Positions 8,871-17,032 of a stretch of DNA of 32,441 nucleotides are shown piece by piece (the stretch's first letter is position 1; each line of letters opens with the position of its first letter). Origin of the DNA: Planctomycetaceae bacterium (GTDB lineage Bacteria > Planctomycetota > Planctomycetia > Planctomycetales > Planctomycetaceae); assembly GCA_947476295.1 (NCBI GenBank), contig CANJQC010000057.1, forward strand, positions 1 to 32,441, written 5' to 3'. The position numbers and the translations under genes are program-made. The notes under the pieces are model-generated. The model saw only the letters and a list, made by a program, of their open reading frames with translations, searched no databases and was not told where the DNA came from.

Positions 8871-9310
8871 GATGAAAGGTCGGGATTTCTGTGATGTTCG
8901 CCTTGAAATGACATACTCGGGGAGATCTTAACCGTACCTGTGGCCAGGCAGTGAGTTCTTTTTGAAAAATGTTACCTGCGGCCATAAGCGAAATTCACTG
9001 CTGTTGCCGCGTCGGTGTTCTGTGCGAAAGTATTGCGTGGCAGGGTCATGGAAGGTCGGATCAACTCGTATTCATCGCCTGTGAGGAAGCTTGTCGTCTT
9101 CTTTGAGATCCATTTTTTGAGCGGCTGGGTGACACCCTCGCATGTCACCATTCAGGACTTCATCCTGCGTCCGATGATCGTACGCTGATAGCATCGGAAG
9201 TGGACTGGGCGTCGCTGGCGTCGAAGACCTCAGTCTGGGATGCGTCATAGCAGTAGCGTCATAGCACTCTCCGATGAAGAAATCCTGGAGATTTTGACAC
9301 CTGGAGTTGA
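8871..9310. other. Intergenic region without a supported gene
   Basis: This space lies upstream of the Rieske operon and downstream of fbaA. Open frames are present, for example one on the minus strand at 9072-9323, but its composition and lack of recognisable motifs do not support a gene. A short direct repeat (GCGTCATAGCA at 9242-9252 and 9256-9266, period 14 bp) is the only regular structure. The region should contain the promoter of the Rieske operon on its left side, but no convincing -35/-10 pair could be picked. Confidence 0.5.
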
Positions 9311-9345
9311 ACAAGCCCGGCATTTTCAGGAAATGCCGGGCTTGT
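9311..9345 (-). terminator. Hairpin terminator downstream of fbaA
   Basis: Positions 9311-9325 and 9331-9345 form a perfect 15-bp stem, GC-rich in the middle (AAGCCCGGCATTT), with a 5-base loop. It lies 51 bp beyond the fbaA stop codon. The bases after the stem in the direction of fbaA transcription are only modestly T-rich, so termination efficiency is uncertain. Confidence 0.7.
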
Positions 9346-9396
9346 GGGTTTGGAATCAGAGTTTGGCAACGGCATCGCTGGTTGCCACACGCAGAA

Positions 9397-10428
9397 CTAC
9401 ACCGTGCCGAAGATGGTCTTACCAGTGCTCTTCAGTTCATTGCACGCGCGGATCATGCGGGTGGCGACGCCGGCTTCAGCGAGTTTCAGCCAAGTGCGGG
9501 GATCGTAGGCTTTCTTGGATCCAATTTCGCCGTCGATCATCAGCACTTCGTCATAGTGCTTCAGCATGAAATCGACGACCGGCCGCGTAAATGCGTACTG
9601 CGTGTCGGTGTCAATATTCATCTTGATCACACCGTACTCAAGCGTTTCCTGCAGTTGGACAGCCGGTGTTCCTGAACCGCCGTGGAACACTAGGTCGAAC
9701 GCAGCTTCCTTGCCATACTTTGCCGTCACGGCTTTCTGTCCGTCACGCAGAATTTCCGGCTTCAGCTTGACCGCACCTGGCTTGTAATGGCCGTGAACAT
9801 TGCCAAAGGTTGCAGCAAACATGAAACGTCCGAGCCCATGCAGAGCCTCATGTACGGCGACCATGTCTTCCGGTGTTGTATAGAGTTTATCGTTGGCAAC
9901 ATCGGAGTGATCGATGCCGTCTTCTTCACCGCCCACAACGCCCGCTTCGACTTCAAGGATAATCTCATTGTCCGCGCACAGCTTCAGCAGATCTTTGCTG
10001 GTTGTCATATTTTTGTCGAGGGGCAATTCGGAACCGTCGAACATGTGTGAGTTGAACAGGTTGCCATTGCCAGCTTTGCGACGAGCAACAGTTGCAGCGA
10101 TCAGCGGCTTCAGGAAGCCATCGACTTTTTTTGGCTGACAGTGGTCTGTGTGCAGGCCGATGAGCACATTGTGTTTTTCGGCCAAGCGATGGGCGGCCTC
10201 AGCCAGAACCATTGTGCCAAAGACCGCATCCTTTACATTCAGGCCCGATGCAAATTCACCGGCTCCGGTTGAGAATTGAATGATGCCGTCTGATTTGGAA
10301 TCCGAAAATGCCTTGAGTGCAGCGTTAATGGTGATGATCGATGTGACGTTGATCGCCGGATACGCATAGTTGCCCTTCTGAGCGGCATCAAGCATTTTGG
10401 CGTACTGTTGTGGTGTTGCGATTGGCAT
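9397..10428 (-). CDS. fbaA: Class II fructose-bisphosphate aldolase
   Basis: This 343-residue enzyme splits fructose-1,6-bisphosphate into dihydroxyacetone phosphate and glyceraldehyde-3-phosphate in glycolysis and catalyses the reverse step in gluconeogenesis. Class II zinc enzymes of the FbaA (type A) group show LHTDHC, here residues 92-97, where Asp95 is catalytic and His96 binds zinc. NSHMFDGSELPLDKN, the phosphate-binding FHGGSGTP and KMNIDTDTQYAFTRP are also present. Length is close to the 359 residues of E. coli FbaA. ATG 10428 is preceded by AAGG about 12 bases upstream. The gene stands alone: a hairpin lies downstream and a palindromic repeat upstream. The assignment is firm. Confidence 0.95.
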   Translation of the reverse strand: MPIATPQQYAKMLDAAQKGNYAYPAINVTSIITINAALKAFSDSKSDGIIQFSTGAGEFASGLNVKDAVFGTMVLAEAAHRLAEKHNVLIGLHTDHCQPKKVDGFLKPLIAATVARRKAGNGNLFNSHMFDGSELPLDKNMTTSKDLLKLCADNEIILEVEAGVVGGEEDGIDHSDVANDKLYTTPEDMVAVHEALHGLGRFMFAATFGNVHGHYKPGAVKLKPEILRDGQKAVTAKYGKEAAFDLVFHGGSGTPAVQLQETLEYGVIKMNIDTDTQYAFTRPVVDFMLKHYDEVLMIDGEIGSKKAYDPRTWLKLAEAGVATRMIRACNELKSTGKTIFGTV

Positions 10429-10459
10429 TCGTTTCGAAACCTTTGAAACAGAATTGGTT

Positions 10460-10524
10460 GGGAAAATGGGTCAGGAACCAACAGTGCGGGGCCATTTGGC
10501 TATTGGTTCCTGACCCATTTTCCC
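10460..10524. repeat. Perfect 22-bp inverted repeat, REP/RAYT-like
   Basis: Positions 10460-10481 and 10503-10524 are exact reverse complements (core AATGGGTCAGGAACCAA) with a 21-base loop. The GTCAGGAACC core resembles REP palindromes that are mobilised by REP-associated tyrosine transposases; that resemblance is from memory. No such transposase gene is present here. It sits just upstream of fbaA and could also terminate transcription arriving from the 970-residue protein gene. Confidence 0.7.
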
Positions 10525-10525
10525 G

Positions 10526-10666
10526 ATGAATAGACTGGGGTTATATCGACTGCCGGAAGTGACGCAAGAGCGGTTGTGGATTCTGAGGAATGACGTGCTT
10601 CCGGTGTCAAAACCAGGACGATGGTTTCGCGCGCATATCGTAAGCAGACTGGCATTCACTTTTTAA
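10526..10666 (+). other. Small open frame of 46 residues next to the palindrome, doubtful
   Basis: The frame begins with ATG two bases after the right arm of the palindrome and encodes 46 residues with segments LYRLPEVTQERLWILRND and SKPGRWFRAHIVSR. There is no Shine-Dalgarno sequence and no family is recognised. It may be part of the repeat element, a remnant or chance. It is listed because it fills most of the 10429-10706 gap between the aldolase gene and the next gene, which otherwise holds nothing recognisable. Confidence 0.2.
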
Positions 10667-10706
10667 TTTCCGGGCCTTGCCTAACCCTCGGCAGCTCACA
10701 GTACAC

Positions 10707-13619
10707 TCACGGCACTTCTGCCTCTTTACCGGTCAGCTGCAGGACCTGGCGTGAAGCGACAGGAGGCAGTTTCTGAATTTCCAGATCATCCAACTGGATC
10801 TCTGCCTGTCCGGTCAGGGCGAAGGACACGCGGAATTCTGAGACGGCTGAAATCGGTCGGATCAGTTCAAATGTCTGCCAATCGTGCGTCAGTTTCGGAC
10901 GCAAACCGTTTTCCGGCCCGAGTTCGGAATCGAATACCAGTACTGAACGAGCGGACGTTCCTGACGCTGTTCGTGCTTTTCTCAAGCGGCCTCGCACAAG
11001 GATCACATCACCAGGTTCAGCCGAGATCACGGGAGTGCTGAGGGACAACGGCGTGATCTCCGGCGTCGGGCCCGTTCGCGATTGCCAGGCTTTCAGTTGC
11101 AGGACGGTGTTGTTCGTCGATGGTTCATTGACAAGATCTGCTGTGCTGTAGAATGGAGAATCTTGTGCCGCGTCTCGCTGCCAGCCGTCTTCGGAAAACA
11201 GCCGCACGTTTTCAAAGTCTCCGGATGGCAGCAGATTGTCCGAGATTCGACCGATCTGGCGATCGAGGTAATGCATTAACCTCCAGTGTTCCGGCAGCGT
11301 ACTGAACGATAGCGTATGTGGTGATTGTGCGGGGGCACTGAGTTCGGCAATGGCGTCATTCCAGCAGGCTTGTTGAACCTGTCGCAGAATCCGCAAACAA
11401 TCTCGACTGCGGATTGCGGCTTCTTCAAAGTCGCGGGTTGAAACTTCATGTTCTGCGCGATCGAGTTCTTTCCTTGCGGACGAAATCAGGGCATCAGCGC
11501 CGCGTGGAACACTGTGTTCTTCCCGCAGAGCTTCCACGACCTGCATTACGCGAACGTACTTCAGGTTCGCCAGTTTTGTCGATTGCGTCGCTGCACGTTC
11601 AGCCATACCATGAACACGTGCCTCAAGCCTGCGAATGAGTTCCGTATCGGATGAAACAACAATTGCTGCGCAACGGTCAAAGTCGTCGATTTGCACATGC
11701 AGTCCGCCAGCCCTCACATCGCGAGGAATGTAGTGAATTCCTGTCGTGGAAATCTGATATGCGGACGCGGTTTCAGTCGCAGCCACGGTCAATTCAATGT
11801 TTCGCTCATACATCGGACCAGGGACTATCTGTGAGAATTCATCCCAGATCATGGGAAGTATGAGCATCGCTCGATCGGCCGTGATGACAGCGGCATCCGA
11901 ACCAGATGGCGTTTCCGAAGTCCCTGCGTTCGTTGAAATATTTCCGCTGCCGAGAGCCGATTGAATTCCTGAAGGACGTTTGCGGCCAACGCCTGGCTCA
12001 GATTTAGCCGCTTTCTCCGATGCTGGCTGCAGACTCAAGTGACCATCCAGTCGGCCACGCGCCAAAAACGGTTGCAGTAGTTCAATTTCCAGGCAGGCGA
12101 GTTCGATTGCAAGCGCCGTCTCCTGATCGCGTGGATTGTCGGGTTGCAGCGGTGCCGTTTTCCAGAATCCTATTCCTTTGCAGCCGGCTGAGATCGCGGC
12201 GTAAACCTGATGCTGAATTTGTTCGGGTTCCACATATGGGCGTTCCAGCTTCATGGCAGAACGCCATACCTGCTGTGTGGATGATGGTTCGATCTGAATC
12301 CACGTCCATGGAAAGGGCAGTTGTCCACCAGATCGACGGCGTCGGAAAAGCAGATTTCGGAGTTCACCAAAACTTTCTGATCGTCCAATGACATGCCGCC
12401 CGATACCGATCAGATCAATCTCCCGCGCGGCGGCACCTTCGGCTTCGGTCAGATCGGCCAGCTGAGGTCGCTGAAATGTACGATCGCCGCTGCGAACTTC
12501 TCGCGACCATGCCAGCAGATGCGCCAGGTCATCGCGCGAAACACGCGTTCCCAGATACCAGCCGGAAACGCTGGGACACTGTTGATCAAGAGGCGGCAGT
12601 GCCTGCAGCAGCTTTGAAAAATCACCGGGCTCAAATTCCGGATGCGGCGGTGTTGCGAGAACGGCGAAACCGGACTCGTACAACTCACGCGCTCGTTCTG
12701 TCTGACGGGAGTCCGGTCCCCAGACAGTATTCAGGCCGAGTTGGTGCAATGTCTCAACCGATTCACCATGATCCGGTGCCATACGGAGAATGGTGGGTTC
12801 GTGATTGAGCTGAATCGAATCCAGCGAAATATCGAGTGGCAGATAGCTGCGATTGACGGGCGTCGTTGGAGTCGTCGGTCCGAAGGCATTTTCTGCCATT
12901 AAAATCAGTGAACCGTCGGGAGCAATCACTGGACCGTACTCGGTGTCCTGAATTTCGATGAAGTGTTCTCCTGGCAACGCATCAAGAACCACCGCGAGAC
13001 CGATAACAATTGCTCCGTGAGGATTGATGTTCGGTTGATGCAGTTCCGCGCGCAGGCTGCGCAGTTGGGCGTCGATAGCTTGTTTCGTAGCTTTCACGAC
13101 AAGCGTTTTTGCGATATCGATTTCACGCAGCGTGTCGCCGCGAATAATGGTTTGCAACGGCTGGCCCGTTCTGGGGTCAATCTGCTGAGGCAGCAAAATT
13201 ATCAAACCCGGTCGTACTCCTGCCGCAGACGCGACAACCGTAATTGATGCCTGGAAATCGTTGTGCAGGCGTGAGGCGGCTCGTGGCGATTTGAAGATCA
13301 GTGATTCATGAATTCCGGCGTTGCGAATCCGGTATCGATGGACGATTGATGCATTGTCCGGAACTTCAACCGGCGTAATTTGAGTCGCATTGCTGTCGCT
13401 GGGGGGCAACCAACGTGGAGATTCGTCGGCAGCGCGGGCAATGGATGCGATCAACAGGCATAGAAACAGGGCAAGTGTGGAGAAGCCGCTTAATCTCCGC
13501 GCCGGGCACCGACCGCCAGACTGGTCCGTGAGCACCGTGTGCCAACGGCGCAAACTCTCCGCCGACCAATCTACGGTCGGTTCGTAAGTGCGTTCGCAGT
13601 TGGCTATTGTCGAGAGCAT
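10707..13619 (-). CDS. Large exported protein of unknown function, possible glycosidase-like core and C-terminal jelly roll
   Basis: The protein is 970 residues. A basic stretch and hydrophobic helix (about residues 41-63, ending ARA-AD) look like a signal peptide, although 40 residues precede it. No family was recognised. The middle (about 270-520) alternates hydrophobic strands and helices and carries segments such as VSGWYLGTR, PFPWTWIQIEP and CKGIGFWKTAPL, which resemble beta-strand ends in glycosidase-type barrels; this is only an impression. Residues about 690-760 form long charged helices. The C-terminal part (about 800-960) with NLLPSGDFENV, GWQRDAAQD and IQLDDLEIQK resembles a CBM4/9-like jelly roll. 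ATG 13619 has no clear Shine-Dalgarno; a start closer to the hydrophobic helix is possible. It stands alone on its strand, with a palindromic repeat behind it. Confidence 0.75.
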   Translation of the reverse strand: MLSTIANCERTYEPTVDWSAESLRRWHTVLTDQSGGRCPARRLSGFSTLALFLCLLIASIARAADESPRWLPPSDSNATQITPVEVPDNASIVHRYRIRNAGIHESLIFKSPRAASRLHNDFQASITVVASAAGVRPGLIILLPQQIDPRTGQPLQTIIRGDTLREIDIAKTLVVKATKQAIDAQLRSLRAELHQPNINPHGAIVIGLAVVLDALPGEHFIEIQDTEYGPVIAPDGSLILMAENAFGPTTPTTPVNRSYLPLDISLDSIQLNHEPTILRMAPDHGESVETLHQLGLNTVWGPDSRQTERARELYESGFAVLATPPHPEFEPGDFSKLLQALPPLDQQCPSVSGWYLGTRVSRDDLAHLLAWSREVRSGDRTFQRPQLADLTEAEGAAAREIDLIGIGRHVIGRSESFGELRNLLFRRRRSGGQLPFPWTWIQIEPSSTQQVWRSAMKLERPYVEPEQIQHQVYAAISAGCKGIGFWKTAPLQPDNPRDQETALAIELACLEIELLQPFLARGRLDGHLSLQPASEKAAKSEPGVGRKRPSGIQSALGSGNISTNAGTSETPSGSDAAVITADRAMLILPMIWDEFSQIVPGPMYERNIELTVAATETASAYQISTTGIHYIPRDVRAGGLHVQIDDFDRCAAIVVSSDTELIRRLEARVHGMAERAATQSTKLANLKYVRVMQVVEALREEHSVPRGADALISSARKELDRAEHEVSTRDFEEAAIRSRDCLRILRQVQQACWNDAIAELSAPAQSPHTLSFSTLPEHWRLMHYLDRQIGRISDNLLPSGDFENVRLFSEDGWQRDAAQDSPFYSTADLVNEPSTNNTVLQLKAWQSRTGPTPEITPLSLSTPVISAEPGDVILVRGRLRKARTASGTSARSVLVFDSELGPENGLRPKLTHDWQTFELIRPISAVSEFRVSFALTGQAEIQLDDLEIQKLPPVASRQVLQLTGKEAEVP

Positions 13620-13924
13620 TTTGTTCGTTGGTTACCGATTGGGGGGGGCTATCTGCAGGCGAGGTTGATCGATGTTGAGGCCGTTTTTTCAGCGATTATC
13701 TATTGCGGACCAGCCTGTAGGCCTAGAGGTTAAACGTTTTGGGAGACAGTATAGCCCAAATCTCGATTTCGCTCCGAGGGCAACTTATTTGAGGGTTGGC
13801 TGCAAAAATGACGAATTGCGAGGTCAATTTGCTTGAGACTGGCATTCGCACTGGGCAGAATAGAACTTCGCTCGGGCTCGAAAAATCCTCACTTGGCATA
13901 GTAGCGTCCAGGAACCTCCCCAGA
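13620..13924. other. Divergent intergenic region
   Basis: About 300 bp separate the leftward 970-residue protein gene from the rightward coiled-coil protein gene. Promoters for both directions are expected here. The frame of the rightward gene stays open back to a TTG at 13796, but the extra 43 residues look non-coding. No operator, repeat or RNA structure was recognised. Confidence 0.45.
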
Positions 13925-14218
13925 ATGTCATCCTTCAAGCGTATCAACGACTCGGAAACGATCAGCCTCCCCGCAGAAATGCAGGAACTGGCTCGTCTGA
14001 TCGATGCGATGCAGGGTCCCGAAAAACGGGCTCTTCTGACAGCGTACGAGCGAGTTGCAGAATCAATTCTGCGACGACGACGGATACTTAATCTTGTTCA
14101 GGAAGCTCTTTCCCAGTTGCGTCTGGACGTGAAATATCTGATGTTCGACCTTGAAACGACTCGCCGGGAACGTGATCAGTTCCAATCGCAGTTGGAAGAA
14201 TACGACGGCGGGTTTTAG
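13925..14218 (+). CDS. Small conserved-type coiled-coil protein
   Basis: This 97-residue protein is almost entirely helical and rich in Leu, Glu, Arg and Gln. It includes RRRRILNLVQEALSQLRLD, followed by a heptad-like stretch to the C-terminus, so a coiled coil is likely. There is no signal peptide or membrane segment, so it should be cytosolic. Similar short proteins are, from memory, common in planctomycetes but have no known function. ATG 13925 is chosen because AGGAA lies about 11 bases upstream. A PEGA lipoprotein gene begins about 90 bp downstream on the same strand, which suggests joint transcription. Confidence 0.7.
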   Translation: MSSFKRINDSETISLPAEMQELARLIDAMQGPEKRALLTAYERVAESILRRRRILNLVQEALSQLRLDVKYLMFDLETTRRERDQFQSQLEEYDGGF

Positions 14219-14309
14219 TGGGTTCTTAGTCCATAAAATTGGTCTTGGCCTGATATTCGGGATCAAGGTAAACTGTTGTTTCCTTATGGCCCGTACGGAA
14301 ACTGGCAGG

Positions 14310-14717
14310 ATGTCAATACGCTCGAAATGGATTTCGCTGTTACTGCTGCTGGGGTTGACTCCGGTCGGCTGTGTGCATCGTCGCGTCACGATCAATTCCT
14401 ATCCGTCTGGAGCGCTCGTGAAGGTTGATGGCCGGGATATCGGCTACACCCCGGCCTCATTCGACTACACGTGGTACGGCACGCGTGAAGTGCAGTTGCT
14501 GAGAGACGGCTACGAAACGCACACTGAAATGGTGGACATTCCGGCTCCGTGGTATCAGAAATTTCCGCTCGATTTCGTGAGCGACAATTTTCTGGGACGA
14601 TATGTCACCGATCATCGGCAGTTTTCATTTCAGCTTGAACCTAGGCGAACAGACCTGTCCAGCAGCGTAATGCAGCGTGCCGACTCGCTCCGCAGTGAAT
14701 CTCTGCACGGCCAGTAG
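14310..14717 (+). CDS. PEGA-domain lipoprotein
   Basis: This 135-residue protein has a lipoprotein signal peptide: basic MSIRSKW, a run of leucines, and the lipobox LTPVGC with Cys21 as the acylated residue. Directly after it comes a PEGA domain (about residues 25-95), with VTINSYPSGALVKVDGRDIG and YTPASFDYTWYGTREVQL as the typical turn-rich pattern. PEGA domains are found on surface proteins and are thought to bind or scaffold envelope components. ATG 14310 is preferred because GGAA lies at suitable distance; ATG 14286 eight codons upstream is an alternative. It lies between the coiled-coil gene and the secreted LRR protein gene on the same strand. Confidence 0.82.
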   Translation: MSIRSKWISLLLLLGLTPVGCVHRRVTINSYPSGALVKVDGRDIGYTPASFDYTWYGTREVQLLRDGYETHTEMVDIPAPWYQKFPLDFVSDNFLGRYVTDHRQFSFQLEPRRTDLSSSVMQRADSLRSESLHGQ

Positions 14718-14856
14718 TTACCCATTTCCTCGCCAAAAATCGTCAGACTGTTGCACATTGGACGATCTCAGCGTAACCTCGTGTCGGTCCAGTGACTGTT
14801 TTGAACGCTGGGTTCTACGAGTAACGACGTGTTTGCAGATAATAGTGAGGTGTGTT

Positions 14857-15900
14857 ATGAAGATTTCGGGAACGCTGCTGGCCATGCTGGTTCTTTCCGG
14901 AGTTGCGTTGGCTCAGGAAGAGCTGACTGACGCCGATAAGCATTTGATTACAGCCATTCAGGCCGCTGGCGGGCAGGCAATGCCGCTGGCAAAAAATGAT
15001 GCTCGACTGTCCGTCGCGTTTCATCTGTCAGACAAAGAAATTACCGATGAGACTCTCGCGGTCGTAAAAGATGCCGCCAACGTCTATTCGCTCAACCTGC
15101 GCGGCACAAAAATCTCAGACGCCGGATTGGCGCAACTCACGGGGCTCAAAGGGTTGGCAAAACTTCACCTCGAAAAGACCGCCGTCACAGACGCTGGACT
15201 GGCACACTTGTCAGGTCTGCCGGCATTGGAATACCTCAATGTGTATGAGACCAAAGTCACCGACGCCGGTTTGACGCACCTGAACAATCTGAAGACGCTT
15301 CGCAAATTGTATGTCTGGCAGACGACCGTTTCAGAAGCCGGTGAAGAAACGCTCAAGGCCGCGATCCCGGAGATTGAGATCGTGCCGGACTTCAGAAAAG
15401 ACCGTGAACGAACGGTTATTGAAACCGTGCGAGCGGCTGAAGATGAAGCGAAGCACGTGGAAGAACTGGCCGCGATGATTGTGGCTCAAGGTACGACCAT
15501 CACTGAAACAGCCGCAGCGTCGGAAGCCGCTGCGAAAGTGCAGGCCGAGGCGCAGGCCACATTGGATGCTTCCACGAAAACTCTCGAAGCTGCAAATGCT
15601 GCGAAAGCCGCTGCTGACAAGGCTGTGACTGATCTGAAAGCCGATCCGAATTCTCCCCCAGCAGCGATTACTGCTGCAGAGACGGCTGCTGCTGAATCTC
15701 AGAAGACGATTGAAGCGGCGACTGCGGGTATTGAGCCATTGAAGAAGCCTGCGGAGGAAGCCAAGGCAAAAGCAGACGAAGCGAAGAAGAAAGCAGACGA
15801 AGCTGTTGCAAAACTCACCGAACTTAAGACGAAGTCCGAAGAAGCCATCAAGAAGGCGGCTGAACTGAAGACGAAAGCGGAAGAGCTGACGAAGCAGTAG
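14857..15900 (+). CDS. Secreted leucine-rich-repeat protein with C-terminal Ala/Lys-rich coiled coil
   Basis: This 347-residue protein has a signal peptide (residues 1-19, MKISGTLLAMLVLSGVALA, cleavage before Q). About four leucine-rich repeats of 24 residues follow (about 68-170), each with the pattern LxxLxLxxTxVTDAGLxxL; examples are GTKISDAGLAQL and KTAVTDAGLAHL. The C-terminal half (about 190-347) is a low-complexity helix of Ala, Glu, Lys and Thr with repeated KADEAKKKADEA-type units, expected to form a long coiled coil. LRRs of this type mediate protein binding outside the cytoplasm; a ligand cannot be named. GAGG lies 7-10 bases before ATG 14857. It converges on the rhomboid gene, with a hairpin between them. 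Confidence 0.88.
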   Translation: MKISGTLLAMLVLSGVALAQEELTDADKHLITAIQAAGGQAMPLAKNDARLSVAFHLSDKEITDETLAVVKDAANVYSLNLRGTKISDAGLAQLTGLKGLAKLHLEKTAVTDAGLAHLSGLPALEYLNVYETKVTDAGLTHLNNLKTLRKLYVWQTTVSEAGEETLKAAIPEIEIVPDFRKDRERTVIETVRAAEDEAKHVEELAAMIVAQGTTITETAAASEAAAKVQAEAQATLDASTKTLEAANAAKAAADKAVTDLKADPNSPPAAITAAETAAAESQKTIEAATAGIEPLKKPAEEAKAKADEAKKKADEAVAKLTELKTKSEEAIKKAAELKTKAEELTKQ

Positions 15901-15923
15901 CACGGGTGGCGTTGCGATCGTAG

Positions 15924-15960
15924 GGTGGGACCAGCGGCTGATAAGCCGCGCCGGCCCACC
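15924..15960. terminator. Hairpin between convergent genes, possible bidirectional terminator
   Basis: GGTGGG (15924-15929) pairs with CCCACC (15955-15960), and GCGGCT (15934-15939) pairs with AGCCGC (15944-15949) around a GATA loop. The element lies between the stop codons of the LRR gene (15900) and the rhomboid gene (15969). The GGGTGGGACCAGCG form resembles a palindrome I recall as dispersed in planctomycete genomes. No T-run is present, so the terminator role is an inference from position. Confidence 0.5.
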
Positions 15961-15968
15961 ATGATCGA

Positions 15969-16613
15969 CTACACTACCTCTGATGAGTTCAAAGCAGTAT
16001 CAGGCACAATCGGCGAAACTGTGCTCGACGCAGTTTTTTGTCGGCTGCGCCCCAGTCGTCCGACGGTCTGTGAAGCAAACACACCGCCTGCGACCGCGCC
16101 CCATAAGTGTCCTTCCCATGACACATTCTTGCCAGCCGTCGGCAGTAAACCCCAAAACAGACCACCGTAGAGCACAACCACGAATAGCGCCACGGTGATC
16201 GATATGATCTTCCGCTCGTAGTATCCTGCCGCCATGAGATAAACTGCGAGTGCGTATATCAACCCGCTTGCACCAACGTGCATGAGCGTTCGATCCCAGC
16301 CAGCAACCCACAGCATCCCGCCCGACATCAAGGCCAGACAAACGACGATACGTCGCGGATTAGAACGTGTAAAGGCCAGCATCATCAACAGCACGACCAG
16401 CGGCACGGTGTTGCCCATCAAGTGGTTCAGGCCATCATGCAGAAACGGCATCGTAAAGATACCGATCAATCCGTGCAATGTGCGAGGTTGGAGACCAAAT
16501 TGGTTGAGATTGTAGTCGCTGAGCTGCAGTGGAAGATTGATCAAATACACGGCCCAGATAAACCCGACGAAGGCCAGGACGCTCAGCAGGTTTTTCTTGA
16601 GTTGAAGTTTCAT
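15969..16613 (-). CDS. Rhomboid family intramembrane serine protease
   Basis: This is a 214-residue, six-helix membrane protein. It carries the rhomboid core: the HLMGN motif (His64, Asn68) in helix 2 that forms the oxyanion region, the catalytic serine in VGASG (Ser116) and the catalytic His169 in EGHLWGAVAG. Rhomboids cut transmembrane segments of other proteins within the bilayer. ATG 16613 is supported by AAGGAAAA just upstream; an extension to TTG 16676 would add 21 residues without support. The substrate is unknown; the adjacent surface-protein genes are candidates only by position. Confidence 0.88.
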   Translation of the reverse strand: MKLQLKKNLLSVLAFVGFIWAVYLINLPLQLSDYNLNQFGLQPRTLHGLIGIFTMPFLHDGLNHLMGNTVPLVVLLMMLAFTRSNPRRIVVCLALMSGGMLWVAGWDRTLMHVGASGLIYALAVYLMAAGYYERKIISITVALFVVVLYGGLFWGLLPTAGKNVSWEGHLWGAVAGGVFASQTVGRLGRSRQKTASSTVSPIVPDTALNSSEVV

Positions 16614-17032
16614 GGAAATTTTCCTTCGACTAGGTTTGTTGAGCTGAACAACGCCATGGGCAACAATTCGGATCAAATTGTTTCGAGCAATAATCGAAGC
16701 CGTTCGATTTGCTCTTATGCGAGCGGACTTTCCGGATCATGGTGCGAGGACTTTAATACGTCGGTCAGCGTTGCGGCCCGTCTGTCGTGAAAGTACGGAG
16801 CCCGCTGACTGACGCCCCGCAGCGAAGCAGGATTGAACAGTGATTCGCCCATCTCATCATGGATGCCAACATCGTATCGTCAGAGTACCTCAAACTCGCG
16901 GCTCCGCCCAGCGCGAAGTTGGCGGTTGACAGCATTCTTTGCGTCGAAACGTCTACCAGTCGGGTAGAATCGCAGGTAGACTCTGCGAATCACGGTCTTC
17001 ATTTCTTGAATCCCTGAAGTTCGGTGCCCGAC
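16614..17032. other. Divergent intergenic region
   Basis: About 420 bp separate the leftward rhomboid gene from the rightward Uma2 gene. Nothing coding is supported. TTGACA at 16926-16931 resembles a -35 element for the Uma2 gene, but no matching -10 lies at 16-18 bases. GTCTACC (16951-16957) and GGTAGAC (16975-16981) form a 7-bp inverted repeat that could be an operator, or chance. Confidence 0.4.

Noticed and set aside
9072-9323. Minus-strand open frame of 83 residues between the Rieske operon and fbaA
   Set aside because: No ribosome site, no recognisable motif, and it runs through the fbaA hairpin terminator at 9311-9345.
15500-15900. Short repeated A/G-rich units considered as a tandem DNA repeat
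   Set aside because: The repetition follows from the Ala-Lys-Glu heptads of the coiled coil and is not a separate DNA element.
15331-15903. Minus-strand 190-residue frame opposite the LRR gene
   Set aside because: It mirrors the low-complexity Ala/Lys coiled-coil coding region; the Phe/Arg/Leu-rich composition is a by-product of that.
16278-16790. Plus-strand 170-residue frame opposite the rhomboid gene
   Set aside because: It is antisense to a well-supported rhomboid protease with catalytic residues and has a His/Gln-rich composition typical of a shadow frame.
16926-16970. TTGACA and TAGAAT as a promoter for the Uma2 gene
   Set aside because: The spacing is 33 bp, far outside the 16-18 bp needed for a sigma-70 type promoter.
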